From contig JAGMDB010000133.1 in the NCBI GenBank assembly GCA_023128875.1, positions 1-5,044 of the forward strand: DNA of 5,044 nucleotides, in the 5' to 3' direction. The notes beneath the pieces were generated by a model. That model made no database searches. It was not told the DNA's origin and saw nothing but the letters and a program-made list of their open reading frames with translations. Below, in pieces: positions 1 through 5,044 of the stretch (its first letter is position 1; every line of letters begins with the position of its first letter). The DNA is from Dehalococcoidia bacterium. GTDB taxonomy: Bacteria > Chloroflexota > Dehalococcoidia > GIF9 > AB-539-J10. The position numbers and the translations under genes are program-made.

Positions 1-53
1 TGACTGCTAAAGATATCGCAGAAGCAGTGAAGTCGGTGGTTGGGAAGAAGTGA
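1..53 (+). CDS. C-terminal tail of an unidentified plus-strand gene (5' end outside window)
   Basis: From base 3 one frame reads ACT GCT AAA ... AAG AAG TGA, giving TAKDIAEAVKSVVGKK followed by a stop at 51-53. The other two plus frames hit stops within the first 30 bases. The lysine-rich amphipathic ending looks like a normal soluble-protein C-terminus. Sixteen residues are too few to name a family. The gene points toward the tlpA-like gene, so the two are convergent. It could be chance open frame, since only about 50 bases are visible. Confidence 0.5.
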   Translation, partial: TAKDIAEAVKSVVGKK

Positions 54-235
54 AAACTGCACTCTAGAGAAGCCATGAAAACCATTGCTTTTCTCCACCA
101 GCATTTCGAAATCAACCTGCTTCAATATAGCACCTCAGGAACTTGAAATTGTAGCTCCATTTTTGTAGCCAGCTATGATATAAATCCATGTTATTGCCTG
201 CGTTGCTGAGGATGCTTGAAAACTGGTAACCTTGG
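54..235. other. Convergent intergenic spacer, no clear element
   Basis: This 182-base AT-leaning spacer lies between the 3' ends of the left-edge plus-strand gene and the tlpA-like gene. A shared bidirectional terminator would be expected here, but I find only weak stems, such as TAGCT at 152-156 with AGCTA at 171-175 around a 14-nt loop, and none is followed by a convincing T-run on either strand. No reading frame with a start and SD is visible. Confidence 0.6.
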
Positions 236-754
236 CTACGGCATAATTTTATTAAGGTCGCTTTCTATTGCTTCCTTATTGGGGAAAGCACCAACTCTCA
301 CAACTTGAATGATGCCCTCTTTATCAATGAAGAAGGTAGTGGGAATCCATCGAATGTTATACTTCTGAGCAATGGCCTGTGTGGTATCAAGTAGTACTGG
401 AAGAGAAAGATTATGATTTTGCAAAAACTCTTTTACCTGAGAGGGGCTGCCGCCCATGTGAATAACCAATAGAATCAATCCCTTGTCTCGCCACTCTTCG
501 TACATCTGTTGTATATAGGGCATCTCAGAGACGCAGGGGGGACACCGTGTAGACCAGAAGTTGAGCATTACAGGTTTACCTCGGAAATCACTGAGGGAAA
601 CAGGCTTTCCGTCAAGATTATGAAGCTGAAAGTTAGGCGCCAGGTTACCTACTGTAGGGGCAGTAGAATTTGAGGAGCAGCCAGTTATCGCGAACCCCGC
701 GCTTAGAATTAAGGCCAATGTTACTGCCAGGATAATCTTTAATGGGTTATTCAT
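236..754 (-). CDS. tlpA: TlpA/ResA-like thioredoxin-fold lipoprotein (CPPC active site)
   Basis: This 172-residue protein is predicted to be a membrane-anchored, extracytoplasmic thiol-disulfide oxidoreductase. Residues 1-26 form a lipoprotein signal: basic start (K6), hydrophobic stretch to about residue 22, and lipobox I-T-G-C with C26 as the lipidated cysteine. A short Ser/Thr/Pro linker follows. The TlpA/AhpC-TSA-type thioredoxin domain runs from about 36 to 172 and begins with the typical 'G-x-x-A-P-x-F-x-L' entry (36-44). The redox motif is C71-P-P-C74 in the context NFWSTRCPPCVSEMP, and the cis-proline is P138 in RWIPTTFFID. Length is typical of ResA/TlpA proteins. The start is supported by a strong SD. 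It lies 38 bp downstream of ccdA, its likely electron donor. Known relatives reduce apocytochrome c, cytochrome oxidase assembly factors or other exported thiols; which one applies here cannot be read, because no heme or oxidase gene is in view. Confidence 0.93.
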   Translation of the reverse strand: MNNPLKIILAVTLALILSAGFAITGCSSNSTAPTVGNLAPNFQLHNLDGKPVSLSDFRGKPVMLNFWSTRCPPCVSEMPYIQQMYEEWRDKGLILLVIHMGGSPSQVKEFLQNHNLSLPVLLDTTQAIAQKYNIRWIPTTFFIDKEGIIQVVRVGAFPNKEAIESDLNKIMP

Positions 755-757
755 GAT

Positions 758-765
758 TAACCTCC
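758..765 (-). promoter_or_regulatory. Shine-Dalgarno of the tlpA-like gene
   Basis: On the minus strand GGAGGTTA precedes the ATG at 754-752. The GGAGG core (761-765) is 6 nt from the start codon, which fixes the start and the full lipoprotein signal peptide. Confidence 0.85.
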
Positions 766-792
766 AAACATAGTCATATCTCTAAATTACGT

Positions 793-1476
793 TTAAAACC
801 ACATTAGCTTATTGGCTAAAATAAGTATGCCGATAGTTATGAGCAATACTCCACCGAAGATATAGATTGCAGTGGAATAACGCTGGCAGCGTTTTAACAA
901 CGGCGTAACTGAACCAAAAGCAGCTCCTATCACAAGGAAGGGGATTCCCAATCCCAGGGAGTAAATAGCTAACAGGCAGGCGCCATCCCAGGCTGTTTCA
1001 GAGCTCCAGGCAAGAGTTAAAATACCTCCCAGTATAGGGCCAACACAAGGCGTCCATGCCAGGGAAAATATGGCTCCTATCAAGAAAGAGCGCAGGTAAC
1101 TGGTAGCATTAGCCCTGGATACAGATAGACGTTTCTCATAATTTAACCATGGGATTTTTAGGCTAGCCAGCATAAATAACCCAAAGAATATCAGCACGGC
1201 ACCAGCTATTTGACGAATTACTGCTAAGTGAGAGCTGATAACAAATCCAGCCAATCCAGCCGCAACACCCATGGTAACAAAAACTGTGGTAAAGCCTGCT
1301 ACAAAACTAAGGGAATGCAGGAATACATGGGCGCGCTTCTTTTTATAAGTTCCACCCACAAATATGTCGGGGCCTGCTAAGGTGGCAAGATATACCGGCA
1401 CTAAAGGCAGCACACATGGTGATAGGAAAGACAGAATTCCAGCGAAAAAGGCAGCAAGGTAAGAAATTTCCAACAT
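793..1476 (-). CDS. ccdA: CcdA/DsbD-type transmembrane thiol electron transporter
   Basis: This 227-residue integral membrane protein is of the CcdA family, which transfers reducing equivalents from cytoplasmic thioredoxin to thiol proteins on the outer face of the membrane. Two copies of the family's proline-flanked cysteine motif are present: L18-S-P-C21-V-L-P in the first membrane helix and W141-T-P-C144-V-G-P in the fourth. These are the redox pair of the family. Six hydrophobic segments can be seen at roughly 4-34, 52-78, 84-106, 128-155, 163-188 and 200-223, with a basic cytoplasmic-type loop (KKKR, 45-48) after the first. Length matches stand-alone CcdA rather than the longer DsbD. The start is ATG at 1476-1474; no strong SD is visible (only a weak GTAGA), so the exact start is less certain than for its neighbours, although the hydrophobic N-terminus fits. 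The tlpA-like gene follows after 38 bp, supporting co-transcription and a donor-acceptor relationship. Confidence 0.95.
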   Translation of the reverse strand: MLEISYLAAFFAGILSFLSPCVLPLVPVYLATLAGPDIFVGGTYKKKRAHVFLHSLSFVAGFTTVFVTMGVAAGLAGFVISSHLAVIRQIAGAVLIFFGLFMLASLKIPWLNYEKRLSVSRANATSYLRSFLIGAIFSLAWTPCVGPILGGILTLAWSSETAWDGACLLAIYSLGLGIPFLVIGAAFGSVTPLLKRCQRYSTAIYIFGGVLLITIGILILANKLMWF

Positions 1477-1516
1477 TTATCTACTAAGAATACAGTCACG
1501 CAATTTCTTGGACTCG

Positions 1517-1527
1517 GGCCTAAGGCC
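1517..1527. repeat. Short palindrome GGCCT-A-AGGCC in the MFS-ccdA spacer
   Basis: There are perfect 5-bp arms around a single central A. A flanking pair CTTGG (1507-1511) and CCAAG (1526-1530) gives an alternative overlapping stem. No T-run follows on the minus strand, so it is not a convincing intrinsic terminator for the MFS gene. It may be chance or a protein site ahead of ccdA. Confidence 0.3.
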
Positions 1528-1538
1528 AAGCACTTAAT

Positions 1539-1555
1539 GTATGGGTTTGCCATAC
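1539..1555. repeat. Perfect inverted repeat GTATGG-N5-CCATAC upstream of ccdA
   Basis: There are six-base perfect arms at 1539-1544 and 1550-1555 with a GTTTG spacer, about 63 bp upstream of the ccdA start. The size and the half-turn-plus spacing resemble a dimeric regulator's operator, but I could not place a good -35/-10 pair around it. No T-run follows on the minus strand, so a terminator is less likely. One copy only is seen in the window. Confidence 0.35.
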
Positions 1556-1605
1556 TGGTCGATTTGCCTTTACCCTCTTTATTTTATCTTCTTTTAACTT
1601 TTCTG

Positions 1606-2874
1606 TCACGTGGAATAGATGGAGTGGTTTTCAGTCTGTTTGCTGTTATGTTTTTTCCTGTGGCTGACGGTCTCATCGGCTAATATAGCGAAGGAGATTA
1701 TCGCTCCTAAGAGAAGCCCCGCGGCCACAAAGAAGGGAAAATCTAGCCCGTGAATATCTTTGAGCCAACCTAAAAGGATAGGTCCTATCAGGAAGCCCAC
1801 GTCAGTAATAGTGCGGTACAATGCTATAGTGTGCTCATAGGCTTCCGCTGGAGCGATATCAGCAACGTAAGCACTAATCACTGGGCCGCCGAATCCCCTT
1901 CCTATGCCCAGTATTGCTCCGCTAAGCAGGCATAGGTGATAGCTATAGCTCTGGGTGAACAAAACAAATGCTGCGGCAGATATTGCTCCTCCCGACACGA
2001 TGATGATTTTTCTTCCTGATTTGTCTGAGAGCCTGCCGGCAGGGAAAACAAAGGCGCACTGCATGATAGCCACGGAAGTGAGAACCAATCCTACTTGGAT
2101 TTCGCTCAAGCCGAGACGCTCATAGCCAAGAAGGGGAACCAGAACTATACGACCGCTCATGGTAAACATGGTTAGAAGTGCTACCGTGCAGATAAGTACG
2201 AAATTTAAATTCTTATAGGAGAAAGCCATTTTCTTGGATGAATTAGGCTGTGGTGGAGTATTTGAGGTTTGGGACATGCCAGCATGTTGTGTTTTCCTGG
2301 TTTCTGGTATGCGGAAGTAAAACCACAAAGTGGCCAGCAAAGCAAGGAAGGAAAAACAGAAAAAAGGAGCTCTATAGCCTAAGTACCCTCCTATGAATCC
2401 TCCTAATGTTGGTCCCAGGCTTGAGCCAATGAGAAAACTTCCCCAGTCGAGGCTCAGGTATTGCCCACGGTTGGATAATGTACTGATTTCGCATACCACA
2501 ATTGTGCACGTCACATTGTAAATAGATGAACCTACTCCCTGTAAAAGGCGGAATGCTATCAATTGCCAGTATTCCGTAGCCAAGCCACAGCCAAGAGCAC
2601 CAATGGACATCAAGGCTGGGCCAAGGATGAGGGCAGGCCTTCGCCCCCAGCGTTGAGCTAACTTACCAGCGGGTAAATCCATGCTAACGCGGGCTATGCC
2701 ATAGGCAGTTATAGCCAGTCCCACCAAAGTTCCTATTCGTGCTGGTGAAACACCCAGCTCGCCGACAAATTTGGGCAAAATGGGACTGACAAACCCGAAC
2801 CCTATCGCCATTACTAGTTGTCCAGCACAGAGGGTGAGGAGAGTTTTGTTACGCCAGGGGCTATCCTTTTGCAT
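1606..2874 (-). CDS. MFS transporter, DHA1-like drug:H+ antiporter type
   Basis: This 422-residue inner-membrane protein has about 12 hydrophobic segments in two halves, split by a hydrophilic loop near 190-222 (Pro/Ser/Thr/Asn-rich, then KK). Signature motifs of the major facilitator superfamily are visible. Motif A lies after helix 2 (G70-K-L-A-Q-R-W-G-R-R, 70-79) and repeats in the second half (G280-R-L-S-D-K-S-G-R-K, 280-289). Motif B is R109-L-L-Q-G-V-G at 109-115. Motif C, the antiporter signature, is G150-S-S-L-G-P-T-L-G-G at 150-159. Motif C points to an export (proton antiport) member such as the multidrug/TetA-like group; the substrate cannot be predicted. The usual Asp of the first motif A is Gln (Q74), while the second copy keeps Asp (D284). 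The charged pair R62 and D66 sits in or next to helix 2. The start is ATG at 2874-2872, preceded by a weak SD (AAAGAG). It is flanked by spacers of 173 bp and 129 bp, so it may be its own unit. Confidence 0.92.
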   Translation of the reverse strand: MQKDSPWRNKTLLTLCAGQLVMAIGFGFVSPILPKFVGELGVSPARIGTLVGLAITAYGIARVSMDLPAGKLAQRWGRRPALILGPALMSIGALGCGLATEYWQLIAFRLLQGVGSSIYNVTCTIVVCEISTLSNRGQYLSLDWGSFLIGSSLGPTLGGFIGGYLGYRAPFFCFSFLALLATLWFYFRIPETRKTQHAGMSQTSNTPPQPNSSKKMAFSYKNLNFVLICTVALLTMFTMSGRIVLVPLLGYERLGLSEIQVGLVLTSVAIMQCAFVFPAGRLSDKSGRKIIIVSGGAISAAAFVLFTQSYSYHLCLLSGAILGIGRGFGGPVISAYVADIAPAEAYEHTIALYRTITDVGFLIGPILLGWLKDIHGLDFPFFVAAGLLLGAIISFAILADETVSHRKKHNSKQTENHSIYST

Positions 2875-2910
2875 AGGTACTCTTTAATATTTGGAGTAAC
2901 TGTGAATGAG

Positions 2911-2971
2911 AAGCACCGCTTATCCTTATCGAGAGTTAATACACTAATTATGAGAAAAATAACCGGTGCTT
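2911..2971. repeat. Imperfect 13-bp inverted repeat with 35-nt loop in the gdhA-MFS spacer
   Basis: AAGCACCGCTTAT (2911-2923) pairs with ATAACCGGTGCTT (2959-2971) at 12 of 13 positions; the exception is a C-C mismatch. The loop of 35 nt is AT-rich and holds TATAAT-like hexamers on the minus strand (CATAAT at 2952-2947, TATTAA nearby), without well-spaced -35 boxes. It lies 36 bp upstream of the MFS start. Neither side has a T-run, so it is not a standard terminator. It may be an operator pair, a leader RNA stem for the MFS gene, or a gdhA 3' structure. Confidence 0.45.
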
Positions 2972-3047
2972 TATTAGTAGAATCTCGCAGAAAACCTGCT
3001 TCAGTGTTGAGGTACTGGTAGTATGTTAGACTGCTCCATAGTATTTG

Positions 3048-4295
3048 TTATATCCACCCACGGAGTTTAACTGCTTCAGCTACCCTGTTCACTGCAACCA
3101 TATAGGCGGCTGTCCTATTATCAACGTCTTCCTTTTTAGCCATCTCATACACGTCATAGAATGCCTTTGTCATTTTCTTATCCAGTCTCTCGTACACTTC
3201 TTCCTCAGACCAGTAGTATCCATAAATGTTCTGAACCCATTCAAAATAAGAAACTGTTACTCCGCCAGCATTGCAAAGAAAGTCGGGGATTTGAAAGACG
3301 CCCCTTTTGTATAGTATTTCATCGGCCTCAGGTGTTACAGGGCCATTGGCAGCCTCGGCAACTATTTTGGCTTTTATGTTACTAGCGTTTTTCCCTGTTA
3401 TCTGGTTTTCCAAAGCCGCAGGTACTAGGAAATCACATTTGACAGCTAAGCATTCCTCGTTTGTTAGTTGCTTTGTTCCAGGGTAACCAATAACGGATCC
3501 AGTTCTATCCTTGTGCTCCTTTGTTGCTTTCCAATCCAGACCGTCTTCACGCGAAATGCCGCCTTTGGAATCAGTGACTGCGATGATTTTGCACCCTTGA
3601 TTTGTAAGCAATCTGGCAAGGTGGTATCCTGCGTTGCCATATCCTTGAATGGCAACAGTGGCACCCTTGAGATCAATGCCTAGGACCTTGGCAGCTTCTC
3701 TGATGGTGTAGACCACACCCATCGCAGTAGCGTCTCCTCGGCCCAGAGAGCCTCCTAGAGGAATGGGCTTTCCTGTAATGATACCTGGTACATTATGACC
3801 TCTTATTTTACTGTATTCGTCCATCATCCAGGCCATAATCTGTGGGTTTGTGTAAACGTCTGGCGCAGGTATATCTTTTTCAGGGCCAATGAAGCTCCAT
3901 ATTTGGTCTATATATCCTCTGGATAGCCTTTCAATTTCGCCCTGGGACATCTGTTTTGTGTCACAAATAATGCCTCCTTTTGAGCCTCCGAAGGGGATAT
4001 CAGCCACAGCGCATTTCCAAGTCATCCACGCTGATAGTGCACGAACGGTATCTATTGTTTCTTGCGGGTGAAACCTTATTCCTCCTTTCGTTGGCCCTCT
4101 GGCATCATTATATTGAATCCTGAAGCCCTTGAATGTTTTCGTGCTACCATCATCCATCTTAACAGGTATGGATACTGACAACTCGCGCATTGGCTCTCTG
4201 AGGAAAGCATGCATCTGTGAATCTAGATTTAATTTCTCCGCAGCCTTATCTAATTGTGCTTGTGCTATCTTGAATGGGTTTAGTTGTTCTGTCAC
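3048..4295 (-). CDS. gdhA: Glutamate dehydrogenase, hexameric class, NAD(P)-dependent
   Basis: This 415-residue cytoplasmic enzyme catalyses the reversible oxidative deamination of glutamate to 2-oxoglutarate and ammonia. The N-terminal substrate domain (about 1-180) shows G67-P-T-K70-G-G-I-R-F-H, with the substrate-binding lysine, and the Glu/Leu/Phe/Val dehydrogenase signature P101-F-G-G-S-K106-G-G-I, with the catalytic lysine. The conserved aspartate D146 lies in IPAPDVYT. The Rossmann coenzyme domain (about 180-370) has G218-Y-G-N-A-G223, and the second strand ends in V240-T-D242-S-K-G-G; this does not settle NAD versus NADP. The C-terminus (about 390-415, [20 protein letters not shown]) is the usual family ending. 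Length and motifs match the 415-450-residue enzymes of archaea, thermophiles and Gram-positives. Leucine or valine dehydrogenases are shorter and differ in the substrate domain. The start is GTG at 4295-4293, chosen because GGAGG lies 7 nt upstream; the ATG further up precedes that SD and is out of place. Confidence 0.97.
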   Translation of the reverse strand: MTEQLNPFKIAQAQLDKAAEKLNLDSQMHAFLREPMRELSVSIPVKMDDGSTKTFKGFRIQYNDARGPTKGGIRFHPQETIDTVRALSAWMTWKCAVADIPFGGSKGGIICDTKQMSQGEIERLSRGYIDQIWSFIGPEKDIPAPDVYTNPQIMAWMMDEYSKIRGHNVPGIITGKPIPLGGSLGRGDATAMGVVYTIREAAKVLGIDLKGATVAIQGYGNAGYHLARLLTNQGCKIIAVTDSKGGISREDGLDWKATKEHKDRTGSVIGYPGTKQLTNEECLAVKCDFLVPAALENQITGKNASNIKAKIVAEAANGPVTPEADEILYKRGVFQIPDFLCNAGGVTVSYFEWVQNIYGYYWSEEEVYERLDKKMTKAFYDVYEMAKKEDVDNRTAAYMVAVNRVAEAVKLRGWI

Positions 4296-4302
4296 TTTTT
4301 TA

Positions 4303-4307
4303 CCTCC
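4303..4307 (-). promoter_or_regulatory. Shine-Dalgarno deciding the GTG start of gdhA
   Basis: GGAGG on the minus strand is followed by the 7-nt spacer TAAAAAA and then GTG. This is the only well-placed SD near the conserved N-terminus and argues against an in-frame ATG start. Confidence 0.85.
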
Positions 4308-4327
4308 GTTTCATAAAAATTCCGAAC

Positions 4328-4356
4328 ATTATAGCTCGAGATTAAATGGGAAACAA
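4328..4356 (-). promoter_or_regulatory. Sigma70-type promoter of gdhA
   Basis: On the minus strand there is a perfect -10 TATAAT (4333-4328), a 17-bp spacer (4350-4334), and a -35 TTGTTT (4356-4351) matching TTGACA at the first three positions. Transcription would begin near 4321, leaving a leader of about 25 nt that just includes the SD. This places gdhA under its own promoter, separate from hisF. Confidence 0.7.
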
Positions 4357-4523
4357 GGTTTTGGCGAGTTTGTAAGGAGGAGCAATGCTCTAAAGTGGGA
4401 GGGAGAGCCTGTGCTGAGCCATTTTGGCAGCGGCTTTACCAATGTTTTTGCCGAGGGAGGTAATACAGAAAGCAAAATGCTCGTGGGGCTTATACTATCT
4501 CGTAGCTGTTTCCACACAATTTG
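4357..4523. other. Non-coding GC-richer block with small stems and repeated GGAGG/CCTCC tracts
   Basis: This block lies between the hisF hairpin and the gdhA promoter. It is GC-richer (about 55% over 4381-4440) than the spacers around it. It contains three purine tracts on the plus strand (AAGGAGG 4374-4380, GGGAGGG 4398-4404, GAGGGAGG 4453-4460), read as CCTCC-type tracts on the minus strand. Local stems include GCCA-TTT-TGGC (4418-4428), closed further by GCT/AGC across a GA bulge, and AGCA/TGCT around AAA near 4472-4482. Frames are open for about 60 codons on the minus strand and longer on the plus strand, but neither has an SD at its start, both overlap the gdhA promoter, and neither resembles a protein I know. 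It could be a small RNA, a long leader or a relic. Confidence 0.4.
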
Positions 4524-4541
4524 ACAAAGAGCCGCCTTTGT
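4524..4541 (-). terminator. Hairpin 5 bp after the hisF stop, putative terminator
   Basis: On the minus strand ACAAAG (4541-4536) pairs with CTTTGT (4529-4524). A G-U pair extends this to 7 bp with a CGGC loop. The position right after the hisF TAA suits a terminator, but the bases that follow (CAAATTGTG) are not a T-run. In the plus direction the same stem is followed by TTTTCCTT, so it would terminate better on that strand. Confidence 0.4.
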
Positions 4542-4546
4542 TTTCC

Positions 4547-5044
4547 TTATCCCTTTATTGCTATACCTTTTTCTTTCAGGTATCGTTTCGCTTGAGGTAT
4601 TGAAATCTCCCTGAAGTGGAAGATGGAAGCGGCTAAAATTGCTGATGCCTTACCAATTGTTACAGCTTCATATAGGTGTTCGAGTTTACCAGCACCACCT
4701 GAAGCAATAACTGGTATCTTAACTGTCTCAGCCACGGTTTTAGTCATTTCCAGGTCATATCCTTCTTTTGTCCCATCGGTATCCTTGCTGGTAAGCAAAA
4801 TCGCTCCAGCTCCTAGCTCCTCCACTCTTTTTGCCCAATTGACAAGCTCCATACCTGTAGACTCTGCTCCGCTTTTAACCACTACCTCTAATCTGGGCAA
4901 TTTGCTCTCCATCGGGTTTTTCTTCCCATCAATAGCAACCACTAATTTATCATGGCCAAACTCCTTGGCTGTTTTTCTTATAAAATCAGGATTTCTAACG
5001 GCAGCGGTATTAATGGAGACTTTATCCACACCAAGATCAAGCAA
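4547..5044 (-). CDS. hisF: Imidazole glycerol phosphate synthase subunit HisF (5' part outside window)
   Basis: These are the last 165 codons of HisF, the (beta/alpha)8-barrel cyclase of histidine biosynthesis. With the glutaminase HisH it turns PRFAR plus ammonia into imidazole glycerol phosphate and AICAR. Visible landmarks, numbered in this fragment: D7-K-V-S-I-N-T (strand 4), V35-V-A-I-D39 (the second catalytic aspartate, equivalent to D130 of Thermotoga HisF), S62-T-G, L83-L-T-S-K-D-T-D90-G-T-K with G-Y-D, the phosphate-binding A114-S-G-G-A-G119, and A138-A-S-I-F-H-F. About 90 N-terminal residues, including the first catalytic aspartate, lie beyond base 5044. The TTG codon at the edge is an internal leucine, not a start. 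In the strand-6 motif K87 stands where Ile or Met is usual in the HisF sequences I recall. The ending ...KEKGIAIKG is normal, so the gene looks intact. Confidence 0.95.
   Translation of the reverse strand: MLDLGVDKVSINTAAVRNPDFIRKTAKEFGHDKLVVAIDGKKNPMESKLPRLEVVVKSGAESTGMELVNWAKRVEELGAGAILLTSKDTDGTKEGYDLEMTKTVAETVKIPVIASGGAGKLEHLYEAVTIGKASAILAASIFHFREISIPQAKRYLKEKGIAIKG

Noticed and set aside
66..94. Possible stem GAGAAGC with GCTTTTCTC near the left edge, as a terminator
   Set aside because: Needs a two-base bulge, and the bases after it are not a T-run on either strand.
2818..3021. Plus-strand open frame of 67 codons across the MFS start and spacer
   Set aside because: Starts antisense inside the MFS gene, crosses the dyad, has no good SD and no recognisable motif.
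2986..3023. Small stems GCAG-AAAAC-CTGC and TACT-GGT-AGTA after the gdhA stop, as gdhA terminator
   Set aside because: Four-base stems without T-runs on the minus strand; expected by chance.
3045..3314. Plus-strand frame of 89 codons and others antisense to gdhA (3161-3385, 3468-3683, 3889-4071, and 3464-3676 on the minus strand)
   Set aside because: All are out-of-frame or antisense shadows of a clearly conserved glutamate dehydrogenase.
4374..4404. Possible G-quadruplex from GGAGG and GGGAGGG tracts
   Set aside because: Only two GG pairs and two GGG runs separated by 17 bases; at best a weak two-layer structure.
4329..4517. Minus-strand open frame of 62 codons (Pro/Leu/Ser-rich) between hisF and gdhA
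   Set aside because: No SD at its ATG, composition typical of chance frames, and its 3' end runs through the -35/-10 region of the gdhA promoter.
4129..4524. Plus-strand open frame of 131 codons
   Set aside because: Its first part is antisense to the conserved gdhA N-terminus and the rest covers the gdhA promoter and spacer; no recognisable domain or SD.
4521..4526. Plus-strand TTGACA, a perfect -35 hexamer
   Set aside because: No -10-like hexamer at 16-18 bp; it would only drive antisense transcription into hisF and overlaps the hairpin.
5042..5044. TTG as the start codon of hisF
   Set aside because: The frame continues past the window edge and the fragment begins at about residue 92 of a normal HisF; TTG is an internal leucine.

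Overview
The window looks like an ordinary chromosomal stretch of a mid-GC bacterium. Five genes lie on the minus strand (transcription right to left): the 3' two-thirds of hisF, then gdhA, an MFS efflux-type transporter, ccdA and a TlpA/ResA-like thioredoxin lipoprotein. At the extreme left edge the last codons of a plus-strand gene converge on this series. The Shine-Dalgarno (SD) sequences GGAGG, a GTG start, a lipobox-anchored thioredoxin and a 415-residue glutamate dehydrogenase close to archaeal and thermophile-type enzymes would fit a Gram-positive or Chloroflexota-like (for example Dehalococcoidia-type) bacterium. That assignment is an impression from family resemblance; no phylogenetic marker is present.

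Layout: 1-53, C-terminal tail of an unidentified plus-strand gene; 54-235, convergent spacer with no convincing terminator; 236-1476, the ccdA-tlpA pair, 38 bp apart and almost certainly one transcript; 1477-1605, spacer with two short perfect inverted repeats; 1606-2874, MFS transporter; 2875-3047, spacer with an imperfect 13-bp dyad around a 35-nt loop; 3048-4295, gdhA with a GTG start, strong SD and a good sigma70-type promoter; 4296-4546, spacer holding that promoter, an unexplained GC-richer block and a hairpin just after hisF; 4547-5044, hisF, cut by the window end.

How the genes work together: CcdA carries electrons from cytoplasmic thioredoxin across the membrane, and the neighbouring lipoprotein with a CPPC active site is the obvious acceptor on the outer face, so these two form a thiol-reducing relay. 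GdhA (glutamate/2-oxoglutarate interconversion) and HisF (cyclase half of the imidazole glycerol phosphate synthase, which uses glutamine-derived ammonia) both belong to nitrogen metabolism. They are separated by 251 bp and an independent promoter, so I see no reason to call them one operon. The MFS protein's substrate cannot be read from sequence.

I found no CRISPR array, mobile element, toxin-antitoxin pair, defence gene, tRNA or rRNA. No new multi-gene system is evident. The items most worth a second look are the non-coding block between hisF and gdhA and the dyad upstream of the MFS gene.
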